In this document: positions 41,414 through 49,449 of the stretch, piece after piece
Numbering within the stretch: position 1 is the first letter of the stretch
How the letters are laid out: each line of letters starts with the position of its first letter
Assembly (NCBI GenBank): GCA_027489965.1
Contig: JAIXZA010000131.1
Coordinates: 1-64,000 of the forward strand
Length of the DNA: 64,000 nucleotides
Direction: 5' to 3'
Origin: Verrucomicrobiaceae bacterium
GTDB lineage: Bacteria; Verrucomicrobiota; Verrucomicrobiia; Verrucomicrobiales; Verrucomicrobiaceae
The notes under the pieces: model-generated
Told to the model about the DNA's origin: nothing
Database searches by the model: none
The model's input: only the letters and a program-made list of their open reading frames with translations
Made by a program: the position numbers and the translations under genes

Positions 41414-42343
41414 ATGACGATCCTCCATTCACTTCAAGCCCTCAGTACCGTTCCTGGTCCTGTAGCGTTGGCCATTGGGGTCTTTGATGGGCTGCATCTC
41501 GGCCATCAAGAAGTTATCCGAGCCGCTCAAGAGCACGCCGCCCAGCACCAGGGCACGGCAGTCGTCATGAGCTTTGAACCGCATCCACTCCGCGTTTTGC
41601 GCCCAGCATCAGCCCCGAAGATGCTCTGCGGCCTAGCTTATCAAAGCCTGCTCCTAGAGCGCATGGGCATCTCCACTGCACTGCTCTGCCCATTTACCCC
41701 AGAGACTGCCGCCACCTCAGCCGAGGCTTTCATGGATCAACTCGTGGAGCACTGTCACCCACTCGGCTGCATCTCCGTGGGATACACCTGGACCTTTGGA
41801 AAAGGACGTGGAGGTGATATCCACCTGCTTATGAATCAGGGGCAGGCACATGGCTTTGCCGTTTATGGCATGCCGCCGATTCGCGAAGAGGGAGTCATCG
41901 TCAGCAGCACCGCGATCAGAGATGCCGTCATCTCGGGTGACCTAGCCAAAGCCAGCCGCCTACTTGGACGCGCTTACGCACTTTATGGAAAGGTCAAACA
42001 AGGCCGCCAGCTAGCCCGTCAACTTGGCTTTCCCACCGCCAATGTCCGTCCAGAAGCCGAGCTACTACCGCCCTTCGGAGTCTATACGATTGAAGTCGAG
42101 ATCGAAGGCCGTTTAGAAAAAGGCATCGCCAATCTCGGAGTCCGCCCCACCGTCGAAAATGAAGGCGTGGCTCCATCTCTAGAGGTCCATCTTTTTAACT
42201 GGAGCGGTGATCTCTATGGCCGAAATCTAGAAGTACGCCTCGGCCACTTCATCCGCCCCGAGCAGAAATTCACTGGGATCGACGAACTGAAACAACAGAT
42301 CATTTGCGACCTAGAGTCAGCGAGACTCATGCTCGAACAGTGA
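41414..42343 (+). CDS. ribF: Bifunctional riboflavin kinase/FAD synthetase
   Basis: A 309-residue enzyme that phosphorylates riboflavin to FMN and adenylylates FMN to FAD. The N-terminal adenylyltransferase half shows AIGVFDGLHLGHQEVI, the nucleotide-binding GxFDGxHxGH motif, and IVSSTAIRDAVISGDL. The C-terminal kinase half shows GKVKQGRQLARQLGFPTAN, followed by LLPPFGVYTIEVE, ANLGVRPTVE and LEVHLF. ATG 41414 was chosen because the family starts a few residues before the first strand. It diverges from the BioA-NifS fusion and is followed by a strong terminator hairpin. Confidence 0.96.
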   Translation: MTILHSLQALSTVPGPVALAIGVFDGLHLGHQEVIRAAQEHAAQHQGTAVVMSFEPHPLRVLRPASAPKMLCGLAYQSLLLERMGISTALLCPFTPETAATSAEAFMDQLVEHCHPLGCISVGYTWTFGKGRGGDIHLLMNQGQAHGFAVYGMPPIREEGVIVSSTAIRDAVISGDLAKASRLLGRAYALYGKVKQGRQLARQLGFPTANVRPEAELLPPFGVYTIEVEIEGRLEKGIANLGVRPTVENEGVAPSLEVHLFNWSGDLYGRNLEVRLGHFIRPEQKFTGIDELKQQIICDLESARLMLEQ

Positions 42344-42366
42344 CAAATTATTTTAAAGTTATAAAC

Positions 42367-42398
42367 AAAAACGCCGCAACTTACATTGCGGCGTTTTT
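42367..42398. terminator. Bidirectional intrinsic terminator between ribF and the convergent membrane-protein gene
   Basis: A perfect 13-bp stem, AAAAACGCCGCAA (42367-42379) and TTGCGGCGTTTTT (42386-42398), closes a six-base loop. The A-run on one side and T-run on the other let it end transcription from both directions. It sits 24 bp after the ribF stop and 25 bp before the stop of the gene read from the other strand. It is the clearest terminator in the window. Confidence 0.9.
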
Positions 42399-42423
42399 GG
42401 TTATCAGACAAATAAACGTCTAA

Positions 42424-43221
42424 CTAATTTTTAGCAGCGACTTCCTTGCCTGCTATTTCTTCATTAGCCATGGCAGAACCAGTATCCCGAGTGACGGGCC
42501 AATAGGCATCCATGTTAAGAAGAGCTGGCGGCGTCATTTTCACAGCAACGGCGCTTTTGGTGAAGCTGCTGTAAGCCAAAGGAATGGCGGTGACGCAAAT
42601 ACGATCACCGTCCATACGCTGCACATGCAGAGCTGTTACTTGCGGCTTATTCGCGTCGATCGAAATAGTATCGCCAACCCTGAAAGGTTCATCACTTACG
42701 GTTAGACCAGGCAGGAGAAATTCAACATCGACATCTTCAAGATCGGTCGAGCGTGCGCGCACAACCCAACCAGAAGACATCACATCTTTTTCCGTCAACA
42801 TCCGCAAGCTGAGGACTTGGTATGCTCCCAAAAGATAGATCGGTTGATCATGCTTGTAATTGCGAATGAAGGAACGCTTTAACACATCATTCTTCACGGT
42901 CATCTGCTCAAGACTGTAGGGAAAGAATTCGGTGAGCAACTCACGTGCATTCAATTTCTTACCATTAGGCACGCTGAAAGTCGTCCATGGACGCAGTGGC
43001 TCAAGTTTATGAAACTTGGCGAGCATCTTATAATTGAAGGGTTTCTCAGGATGAGCAAAAACCATAATGCTGAAGAACCAGCAGAAAGTGGCAGCACCCA
43101 TTAATAGGGTGATGAGAATGGCCCACCAAAAAATTCCACCGTTACCTTCCTTTTTTTTGGAAAAGTTACCACCGCCGTAAGAACGGTATTCGTTGCCGTC
43201 GCTCAGAAATCGTACATGCAT
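42424..43221 (-). CDS. Conserved-type membrane-anchored protein of unknown function
   Basis: A 265-residue protein with a short basic/glycine-rich N-terminus and one transmembrane helix (IFWWAILITLLMGAATFCWF, about residues 30-49). An extracytoplasmic part of about 200 residues follows, including VPNGKKLNARELLTEFFPYS, QVLSLRMLTEKDV and FRVGDTISIDANKP. No catalytic motif is evident. It lies 122 bp downstream of the A-type Fe-S carrier gene on the same strand; the gap is AT-rich and contains TATAAT on the minus strand at 43269-43274. Function not recognised. Confidence 0.6.
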   Translation of the reverse strand: MHVRFLSDGNEYRSYGGGNFSKKKEGNGGIFWWAILITLLMGAATFCWFFSIMVFAHPEKPFNYKMLAKFHKLEPLRPWTTFSVPNGKKLNARELLTEFFPYSLEQMTVKNDVLKRSFIRNYKHDQPIYLLGAYQVLSLRMLTEKDVMSSGWVVRARSTDLEDVDVEFLLPGLTVSDEPFRVGDTISIDANKPQVTALHVQRMDGDRICVTAIPLAYSSFTKSAVAVKMTPPALLNMDAYWPVTRDTGSAMANEEIAGKEVAAKN

Positions 43222-43343
43222 AGCATTTATGAGAAAATTATTAAAATATCTGGATTAATTATGTTCAAATTATAATGGCTCTATTCGGAAAGAAAAGCTT
43301 TTTTGTGAATAAATTCGTGAACAAGTCGTTGCAGTTCAGGGGT

Positions 43344-43676
43344 CTAGGCGGCTTTGGGTTCAAAGGATGTTCCACATCCACAGTTTCTCTCGGCATTAGG
43401 ATTCTCAACACGGAATCCTGAGTCATTGAGAGACTCGACATAGTCAATACGACATCCGTTAAGGAATGTAAGACTTTGTGGATCAACGATCAATGAGACG
43501 CCATTGTGACTAAAAAGACTATCGACAGATTGAGCTTGATCAATCTTCATCGTGTATTGCCAGCCAGCGCAGCCACCTTTTTCGACTAAAATTCGGAGTC
43601 CAGATCCTGCTTCAGCATTCTTCTCAAGCAAAAGTTGCTGGAGATGAACTGCGGCGGTGTCGGTGAGAGTGATCAT
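43344..43676 (-). CDS. A-type iron-sulfur carrier/assembly protein (IscA/ErpA/HesB family)
   Basis: A 110-residue protein that transfers Fe-S clusters or iron to client enzymes. The three family cysteines are in place: C36 (EKGGCAGWQY), C99 and C101 (ERNCGCGTSF). The start at 43676 (MITLTDTAAVHL) matches the family; the longer in-frame start at 43715 adds a non-homologous stretch. It is divergent from mutL. Together with the cysteine-desulfurase half of the BioA fusion about 2.4 kb away, it hints at local enrichment of Fe-S biogenesis functions. Confidence 0.9.
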   Translation of the reverse strand: MITLTDTAAVHLQQLLLEKNAEAGSGLRILVEKGGCAGWQYTMKIDQAQSVDSLFSHNGVSLIVDPQSLTFLNGCRIDYVESLNDSGFRVENPNAERNCGCGTSFEPKAA

Positions 43677-43771
43677 GGTGTTTTTGTGACAAAAAGTGAT
43701 GACTGCCCTTTTCACAGGCGCTCATCACATGCAAGGATTACGAGCGCAGCCCCCTTAGTTTTTGCATCCTT

Positions 43772-45619
43772 ATGTCTAAAATACGAATTCTCTCCGACGC
43801 ACTCGCCAGCCAAGTCGCTGCGGGAGAGGTCGTGGAGCGGCCAGCAGCGGTGATTCGTGAATTGGTGGAAAACAGCCTGGATGCAGGCGCTTCACATGTC
43901 ACGGTCGAAGTACAACGCGGTGGCACGGCGCTCATGCGCATCACGGATGATGGCTGTGGGATGGATCGTGAGGATGCGCTTCTTTGCATGGAACGACATG
44001 CTACTAGCAAGATACGGACCAAAGAGGATCTGGCTGCGATTGCGACCTTCGGTTTTCGTGGTGAAGCCCTGCCAAGCATCGCCAGCGTGTCCCGTTTCCG
44101 ACTCGCGACTCGGGAAAAAGAAGCCCTCAGCGGCACTGAAATCGAGATCACGGGCGGTAAACTGGCCAACGTCAAAGATCACGGCGGCAACCAAGGCACG
44201 ATCATTGAAGTGCGTTCCCTGTTCTTTAATGTTCCAGCTCGACGCAAATTTCTGCGCACGGAAGCCACGGAGTATTCCCACATCGAGAATCAATTCCGCA
44301 CCCATGCGATTGCGAATCCAAAGGTCACATTCACACTCATCCGTGATGGTGGAGTCGCCTATCATTTACCCGGAGCTCAAAACGTCTTGGAGCGCATCCG
44401 TGGTCTTGCAGGAGATGAACTGGCCAATCGTTTGATCGAAGTAGAGCGCTTGGAAGCACAAGGCATTGCCGTCTGGGGTTATATCGGCGGACCGGGCCTG
44501 AGCCGGTCTAGTCGGCAACAGCAGCTGACCTTTTTGAATGGTCGTCCGATCGAAAGTCAGCCCATCAATTACGGCCTGCGTGAAGGCTTTCATACCTCAT
44601 TGATGAAAGGCCAGTATCCCGTGACTTTTCTGTTTCTGGAGATGGATGCCGAAGCTTTTGACATCAATGTTCATCCGGCCAAAAAAGAAGTGCGCTTTCA
44701 TGATGGCTTCAGCATCCGTGATGTCGTGGCAAGGGCGGTGAAGCGTGCTTTAGAAAATGCGACCAAGCTTCCTGAAGGTTTGCAAAACTCAGGCCCACGC
44801 GCGACTCAGCCCGCGCTCCAGCTGCGCACAGAATCCAGCGCGCCAGCGCCTACTCAACAGGCATTTATTTTACCAGCGGTGCCGCTGCGCATCCCTTCAG
44901 CTGCGCCCGCAGCACGTCTGCCAGAACCTGCCCCCATTCAAAGTAAGCTCGAGCCAGACCGCGTAAGCCCAAGCCCTGCCCCCAAGCATGAAGAGCCAGT
45001 GCAGGAAAAGGCAGCGCCGCCTGCCAAACCCCAGATGCCGACCTTTCGCATCATTGGCATTTTACAACGTCTGTATGTGCTGATGGAAAGCACAGAGGGG
45101 CTCGTGCTCATGGATCAGCATGCAGCTCATGAGCGAGTGAACTTTGAAAAAATCCGTGCCGCCATGGAAACCGGTGGCGTCCCCTCTCAGCGCCTGCTCA
45201 TGCCGCTGATGCTGCAAACAAGTCCGCGTGATGCCGATATCCTGAAGCGGAATCTGGACACGCTCACAAAGCTCGGCATCGAAGCAGAACCTTTTGGCCC
45301 TAACACCTTTAAGATCGAAGCCTTACCGACCTTTTTAAAAGTTGACGATCCACTGGCATGGCTAGACCAAGTCATCGAAGAGCTGCAAAGCCTGAGCTCC
45401 AAAAGCTCTGCTCTCAGGCTAGGTGAGGACATGATCGTGATGAGCGCGTGCCGGCATTCAGTAAAAGCCAATGACAAGCTCTCCATCCCTGAAGTACAGG
45501 CGCTGCTTGAAGATCTTTTTGCCTGCGAAATGCCTTACTGTTGCCCGCATGGCAGGCCCACCCTGATCCAAATGTCCATGGGTGAGCTTGAACGCAAATT
45601 TGGCAGAGCGGCCCCGTGA
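43772..45619 (+). CDS. mutL: DNA mismatch repair protein MutL
   Basis: A 615-residue mismatch repair ATPase/endonuclease linking mismatch recognition to strand incision. The GHKL ATPase shows VIRELVENSLDAGA, TDDGCGMD and FGFRGEALPSIA. A transducer region (FFNVPARRKFLR, INVHPAKKEVRFHD) follows, then a proline/alanine-rich linker (about residues 345-420). The C-terminal domain carries the endonuclease motif DQHAAHE (D448 to E454) plus E459, and the late ACRHSVKAND and CPHGRPT metal-site blocks. It therefore belongs to the nicking MutL class found in bacteria without MutH. The stop abuts the galU stop at 45620. Confidence 0.97.
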   Translation: MSKIRILSDALASQVAAGEVVERPAAVIRELVENSLDAGASHVTVEVQRGGTALMRITDDGCGMDREDALLCMERHATSKIRTKEDLAAIATFGFRGEALPSIASVSRFRLATREKEALSGTEIEITGGKLANVKDHGGNQGTIIEVRSLFFNVPARRKFLRTEATEYSHIENQFRTHAIANPKVTFTLIRDGGVAYHLPGAQNVLERIRGLAGDELANRLIEVERLEAQGIAVWGYIGGPGLSRSSRQQQLTFLNGRPIESQPINYGLREGFHTSLMKGQYPVTFLFLEMDAEAFDINVHPAKKEVRFHDGFSIRDVVARAVKRALENATKLPEGLQNSGPRATQPALQLRTESSAPAPTQQAFILPAVPLRIPSAAPAARLPEPAPIQSKLEPDRVSPSPAPKHEEPVQEKAAPPAKPQMPTFRIIGILQRLYVLMESTEGLVLMDQHAAHERVNFEKIRAAMETGGVPSQRLLMPLMLQTSPRDADILKRNLDTLTKLGIEAEPFGPNTFKIEALPTFLKVDDPLAWLDQVIEELQSLSSKSSALRLGEDMIVMSACRHSVKANDKLSIPEVQALLEDLFACEMPYCCPHGRPTLIQMSMGELERKFGRAAP

Positions 45620-46495
45620 TCAGCGCGCTAATTGCTGCACATACTCCTGCAACGCTGAGCCGATATCAGCACGTTGTAGTCCGAAATGCAGATTGGCCTT
45701 AATGAAATCCAATTTGTTACCGATGTCATGTCTCTGCCCATCATAGCGAAGACCATGAAGTGCTTCTTCTTTCATCAGTGAAGCCATGGCATCCGTCAGT
45801 TGCAGTTCCCCGCCCTTGCCTTTTGGCGTCTTTTCCAGATGAGCAAAAATGCTCGGCGATAAAACATAACGTGCACTCACGGCGAGTCTTGATGGCGTCG
45901 CCTCAGGCTTGGGCTTTTCGACGAACTGCGTTGCGCGAATGAGACCTGGAGAAATTTCATCGCCACCGAGAATGCCATAGCGACTGACTTTTTCCAAAGG
46001 CACCTCTTGAAGCGCCACGGCGGAGCCTCCATGAAGCTCCACCACATCGGCGAGTTGGCGCGTGACGGGACGTGATTCGTCTTGAGTTGTCACCACAGTA
46101 TCACCGAGCAAGACGGCAAAGGGCTCATCGCCTACATGATCCTTGGCATAGAGGATAGCATCTCCGAGACCACCCATTTTTGGCTGCCAGATAAAATGAA
46201 TACGTGCCATACTTTGCATTCGGCGCAGGGCCTCAAGTTCTTCGACGCGGCCTTTGGCCTCAAGCTCAGACTCCAAATCAAATGCTGGATGAAAATGCTC
46301 CTCAATCGCGCGCTTGCTACGACTGATGACAATGAGAATGTCCGTGATACCCGAGGCCACGGCCTCCTCCACCACATACTGGATCACGGGTTTGTCCACG
46401 AGCGGCAGCATCTCCTTTGGCACCGCTTTTGAGATGGGAAGAAAGCGCGTGCCGTAACCGGCGGCGGGAATGATTGCTTTGCGAACTTTTGGCAT
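45620..46495 (-). CDS. galU: UTP-glucose-1-phosphate uridylyltransferase
   Basis: A 291-residue enzyme that makes UDP-glucose from UTP and glucose-1-phosphate, feeding polysaccharide and nucleotide-sugar pathways. Signatures are KAIIPAAGYGTRFLPISKAV, EMLPLVDKPVIQYVVEEA, the active-site VLLGDTVV and FVEKPKPE, and the late GGELQLTDAM with GQRHDIGNKLDFIKAN. The start at 46495 (MPKVRKAII) fits the family; an upstream ATG at 46516 adds seven unlikely residues. It converges on mutL with no intergenic base, so no separate terminator fits between them. Confidence 0.95.
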   Translation of the reverse strand: MPKVRKAIIPAAGYGTRFLPISKAVPKEMLPLVDKPVIQYVVEEAVASGITDILIVISRSKRAIEEHFHPAFDLESELEAKGRVEELEALRRMQSMARIHFIWQPKMGGLGDAILYAKDHVGDEPFAVLLGDTVVTTQDESRPVTRQLADVVELHGGSAVALQEVPLEKVSRYGILGGDEISPGLIRATQFVEKPKPEATPSRLAVSARYVLSPSIFAHLEKTPKGKGGELQLTDAMASLMKEEALHGLRYDGQRHDIGNKLDFIKANLHFGLQRADIGSALQEYVQQLAR

Positions 46496-46613
46496 GGGCT
46501 GAGACGGTAGGGCCACGATTTAGAACTGGCAAGACCAAGCAAACTCTGTTGAGATTGAATTTTAGCCAATCGAACAACTAGGGATTTCCGGTAACCCTTG
46601 CTAGCATAGCCTC

Positions 46614-48656
46614 ATGAACGTCAAAAAATGCCTCTCCATCATGGCATGGCTCACCCTCCTACAGGTGAGTTCAGGAGAAGAGGCATTGACGTCTGCTGCC
46701 GCCATCAGAGCGCTGAGTCCAGAAGACCGGGAACTTCATCGACCCGTGAAGCTTGATGCCATCGTCACCTACTATCATCCAGCCTGGGGGGTTCTCTTTG
46801 TACATGATGGTGTTGATGGAATCTGCGTGGGAGTATCGGAAGACCAGCGACCAGCAGTTCCCTATATGATCGGTTCACAATTGCAAGTCCAGGGACACGT
46901 CGGTCCTGGCGAGTTTCTTCCTGTAGTGCTGCCTTCAACCATCGAGATTCGTGGATCTGGAGCTCTGCCTCAGTATCAAAAAGTCAACTTTGAAGAGCTC
47001 TTCACTCCAGCCATGGATGCACGTCCAGTGGAGGTGCAGGCCGTTGTCAAAAGCACGTCATTCAGTGACGACAGCCTCATCGTGGATGTGGAGGTGGAAG
47101 GCCACATGATCCGTGCGATCCTTCCACAGAATGAACCACTCAAAAAGCTACCCTGGCAGCTCGTGGAGCGACAGGTTAGAGTGCGGGGTATCACTGGAAC
47201 CCACTTCAACGATCAGCGCCAGATGTCAGGCCGCTTGCTGTTTGTATCAGGCCTAGAGTCCTTCATGATCGAAACGGAAGACAAACCTCAAGATGTGATC
47301 CCCTTGGTGCCCATTGAAGAACTGCTAAGAGTCGGCTCAACACTTCGGCAGAAGGTGCGTGTCATGGGAGTAACCACCTATGTGATTGCTGGTCGTGGTC
47401 TTTATTTACGAGGAGATGGCGGCAGCATGTTTGTCCAGACAGCGCAGCCCTTTAGTCTCTCTGTCGGAGATGAAGTCGAAGCAGAAGGCTATCCTATCGT
47501 GACGCCTTTTCGCCCAAGCTTGAGCGCCATCAATGTGAAAAAGACAGGCGTTAAACCCATCCCTCAGCCTATGGAATTGAAGCCTGCAAAGACGCGCCAT
47601 AGTCGTGAGCAATGTGAGCTAGTCACGCTAGAAGCTGACTTTTTAGAACTGGTGCCCAGCCGTGAAGGTAAAAATCTCATCTGCCGTGCCGAGGGCCAAG
47701 TTTTTGAGGTGCTCTTGGCCACTCCGGACTCTCCTTTAGAGCCACTCATGTCAGGCATGAGGCTAAGCTTAACTGGCATCTGTGAGTTTATTTCCACGCG
47801 CCCACTCGTCATACCACGCAATGCCACAAGCTTTCGCCTGCTTCTGCGAAGTCCTCAGGACATCATCATCACCGCTAGACAACCTTGGTGGGGAGAACAG
47901 CGCGCACGCTGGATCTTGGGCTCATTGCTTGCCCTCGCAATCGCCATTGGAGCCTGGGCACTGACCTTGCAGTGGGTCGTGCGCTCACAGTCTGACGTGA
48001 TCCGCCAGCAGGCCCAGCAACAGGCAACCCTGGAAGAAAGACAACGCATCGCACGAGATCTGCATGACACCCTGGAGCAGGAGCTTGTCGGAGTAACCAT
48101 GCTGTTAGATGACACGGCAAAGAGAATTCATGGAACGCAAATGCCCGCCTCTCAGCCCCTAGATTTGGCGCGGCGACTGCTACGCCGAGCACGTGAAGAA
48201 TCACGCAGTACCATTCGTGAACTGCGTAGTGTCACGCTCGAAAAGCGCGGCCTACCAGCTGCACTGGAAGAGCTACTTAGGCCGATGGCCACTTCTGGTG
48301 GTGCTATGTTTCAGGTGTCGATATGTGGCACACCCACAAGACTTTCGGGCACTTTAGAAACGCATCTCCTACGTGTAGCCCAAGAAGCGGTAGCAAATGC
48401 GGCTCATCATGCCAAAGCGCAGCAAATTAAACTGCACCTCGAATACTTAAATGACAACTTAAAACTCACCATTCAAGACAATGGCTGCGGTTTTGATCCC
48501 AATACAACCAACGCACTTACTGGCCACTTCGGACTTAGCGGGATGAGTGAACGCGCCGCAAAAATTGGTGGTCAACTTCACGTTCACAGTCAGCTCGGCA
48601 CAGGAACTACTGTAGAACTCTCCGCTCCTAGAGTGAATTTCCAGGGAGCCGCATGA
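46614..48656 (+). CDS. Sensor histidine kinase with periplasmic OB-fold-like repeats
   Basis: A 680-residue two-component sensor. The signal peptide (about 1-22) is followed by about 400 periplasmic residues made of three beta-rich units that look OB-fold-like (KLDAIVTYYHPAWGVLFVHD, KVRVMGVTTYVIAGRGLYLR and TLEADFLELVPSREGKNLIC). One transmembrane helix lies near 432-457 (GSLLALAIAIGAWALTLQWV). The cytoplasmic part has a NarL-type HisKA_3 box with H484 (RIARDLHDTLEQEL) and a HATPase domain (AQEAVANAAHHA, DNGCGFDP, FGLSGMSERA). The response regulator follows after 42 bp. The ligand is unknown; OB-like units could bind sugars, peptides or nucleic acids. Confidence 0.9.
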   Translation: MNVKKCLSIMAWLTLLQVSSGEEALTSAAAIRALSPEDRELHRPVKLDAIVTYYHPAWGVLFVHDGVDGICVGVSEDQRPAVPYMIGSQLQVQGHVGPGEFLPVVLPSTIEIRGSGALPQYQKVNFEELFTPAMDARPVEVQAVVKSTSFSDDSLIVDVEVEGHMIRAILPQNEPLKKLPWQLVERQVRVRGITGTHFNDQRQMSGRLLFVSGLESFMIETEDKPQDVIPLVPIEELLRVGSTLRQKVRVMGVTTYVIAGRGLYLRGDGGSMFVQTAQPFSLSVGDEVEAEGYPIVTPFRPSLSAINVKKTGVKPIPQPMELKPAKTRHSREQCELVTLEADFLELVPSREGKNLICRAEGQVFEVLLATPDSPLEPLMSGMRLSLTGICEFISTRPLVIPRNATSFRLLLRSPQDIIITARQPWWGEQRARWILGSLLALAIAIGAWALTLQWVVRSQSDVIRQQAQQQATLEERQRIARDLHDTLEQELVGVTMLLDDTAKRIHGTQMPASQPLDLARRLLRRAREESRSTIRELRSVTLEKRGLPAALEELLRPMATSGGAMFQVSICGTPTRLSGTLETHLLRVAQEAVANAAHHAKAQQIKLHLEYLNDNLKLTIQDNGCGFDPNTTNALTGHFGLSGMSERAAKIGGQLHVHSQLGTGTTVELSAPRVNFQGAA

Positions 48657-48698
48657 CCAGCCATCCCTCGGACGAACGTCTTTAACTCAACCTCCAGC

Positions 48699-49334
48699 AT
48701 GAAAAAAAGCTCATCCATCCGAATCCTCATTGTGGACGATCACTTTGCGACCCGATTGGGATTAGCCGTGCCGATCAACAATGAACCCGACATGACCGTC
48801 GTGGCTGAGGCTGGGACAAGTGCAAAAGCCGTGGAGCTTTACCGACAACATCAACCCGATGTTGTGATCATGGATTATCATCTGCCAGACAAATCAGGCG
48901 TGGAAACACTGGAGTCCATCCTTGCCGAGTTCCCCGACGTGCGTGTACTCATGCTGACCATTTTTGATGGTGAAGAAGACATCTATCGCGCTGTGAACGC
49001 TGGAGCTAAAGGCTACCTAACGAAGTCCTCTGAATGTGAAGACGTGCTGCTCGCCATCCGCCGGATCGCCGCAGGTGCCGCCTGTTTCCCACCGGAAATT
49101 GCCGCTAAAATCCGCGCACGCGAGCAGAGACGATCATTGACACCTCGTGAGCTGGAGATCTTACGGCTGCTGGTCAAAGGCCATTCCACCAAGGAAATCG
49201 TGGACATACTGCAACTCAGCATGGGGACCATCCGCCTACACATCAGCATTATCTTAGACAAGCTGGACGCCTTTGACCGCACCAGCGCTGTGGCCATAGC
49301 CATTGAGCGTGGAATTGTGCACTTGGGAGAGTGA
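48699..49334 (+). CDS. NarL/FixJ-family response regulator
   Basis: A 211-residue regulator. The receiver domain has the acidic pocket ILIVDDH (D13, D14) and phospho-acceptor D59 in VVIMDYHLPDKSG, with K109 in KGYLTKSS. The C-terminal LuxR-type helix-turn-helix reads SLTPRELEILRLLVKGHSTK then EIVDILQLSMGTIRLHIS. It should be phosphorylated by the adjacent kinase. It ends 115 bp before the giant metzincin/Calx-beta gene, so control of that gene or its paralogue at 63073 is a reasonable guess, not shown by sequence. Confidence 0.93.
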   Translation: MKKSSSIRILIVDDHFATRLGLAVPINNEPDMTVVAEAGTSAKAVELYRQHQPDVVIMDYHLPDKSGVETLESILAEFPDVRVLMLTIFDGEEDIYRAVNAGAKGYLTKSSECEDVLLAIRRIAAGAACFPPEIAAKIRAREQRRSLTPRELEILRLLVKGHSTKEIVDILQLSMGTIRLHISIILDKLDAFDRTSAVAIAIERGIVHLGE

Positions 49335-49393
49335 TCGCTGGGCGGCTTGTTGCTTTTCCCGAGTCAAATAAGCAAATTCAGCCAAAAAATAAA

Positions 49394-49449
49394 TCTTCCC
49401 TTAAAGAGCTGATTTTGAGATCGTCTGAGTGGTAACGATAACCACCACC
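49394..49449 (+). promoter_or_regulatory. Conserved leader of the giant metzincin gene, first copy
   Basis: TCTTCCC (49394) and TGAGATCGTC (49416) lie 56 and 34 bp before the ATG at 49450. The same motifs lie at exactly the same distances before the related gene at 63073. Both leaders also carry GGTAAC shortly before the start. Fixed spacing points to shared promoter or leader control, and it supports ATG 49450 as the real start. Confidence 0.55.

Noticed and set aside
41310..41432. 41-residue N-terminal extension of the BioA-NifS fusion
   Set aside because: It is cysteine-rich and unlike BioA, lies in the divergent promoter gap and overlaps the ribF start; the ATG at 41309 precedes the family opening directly.
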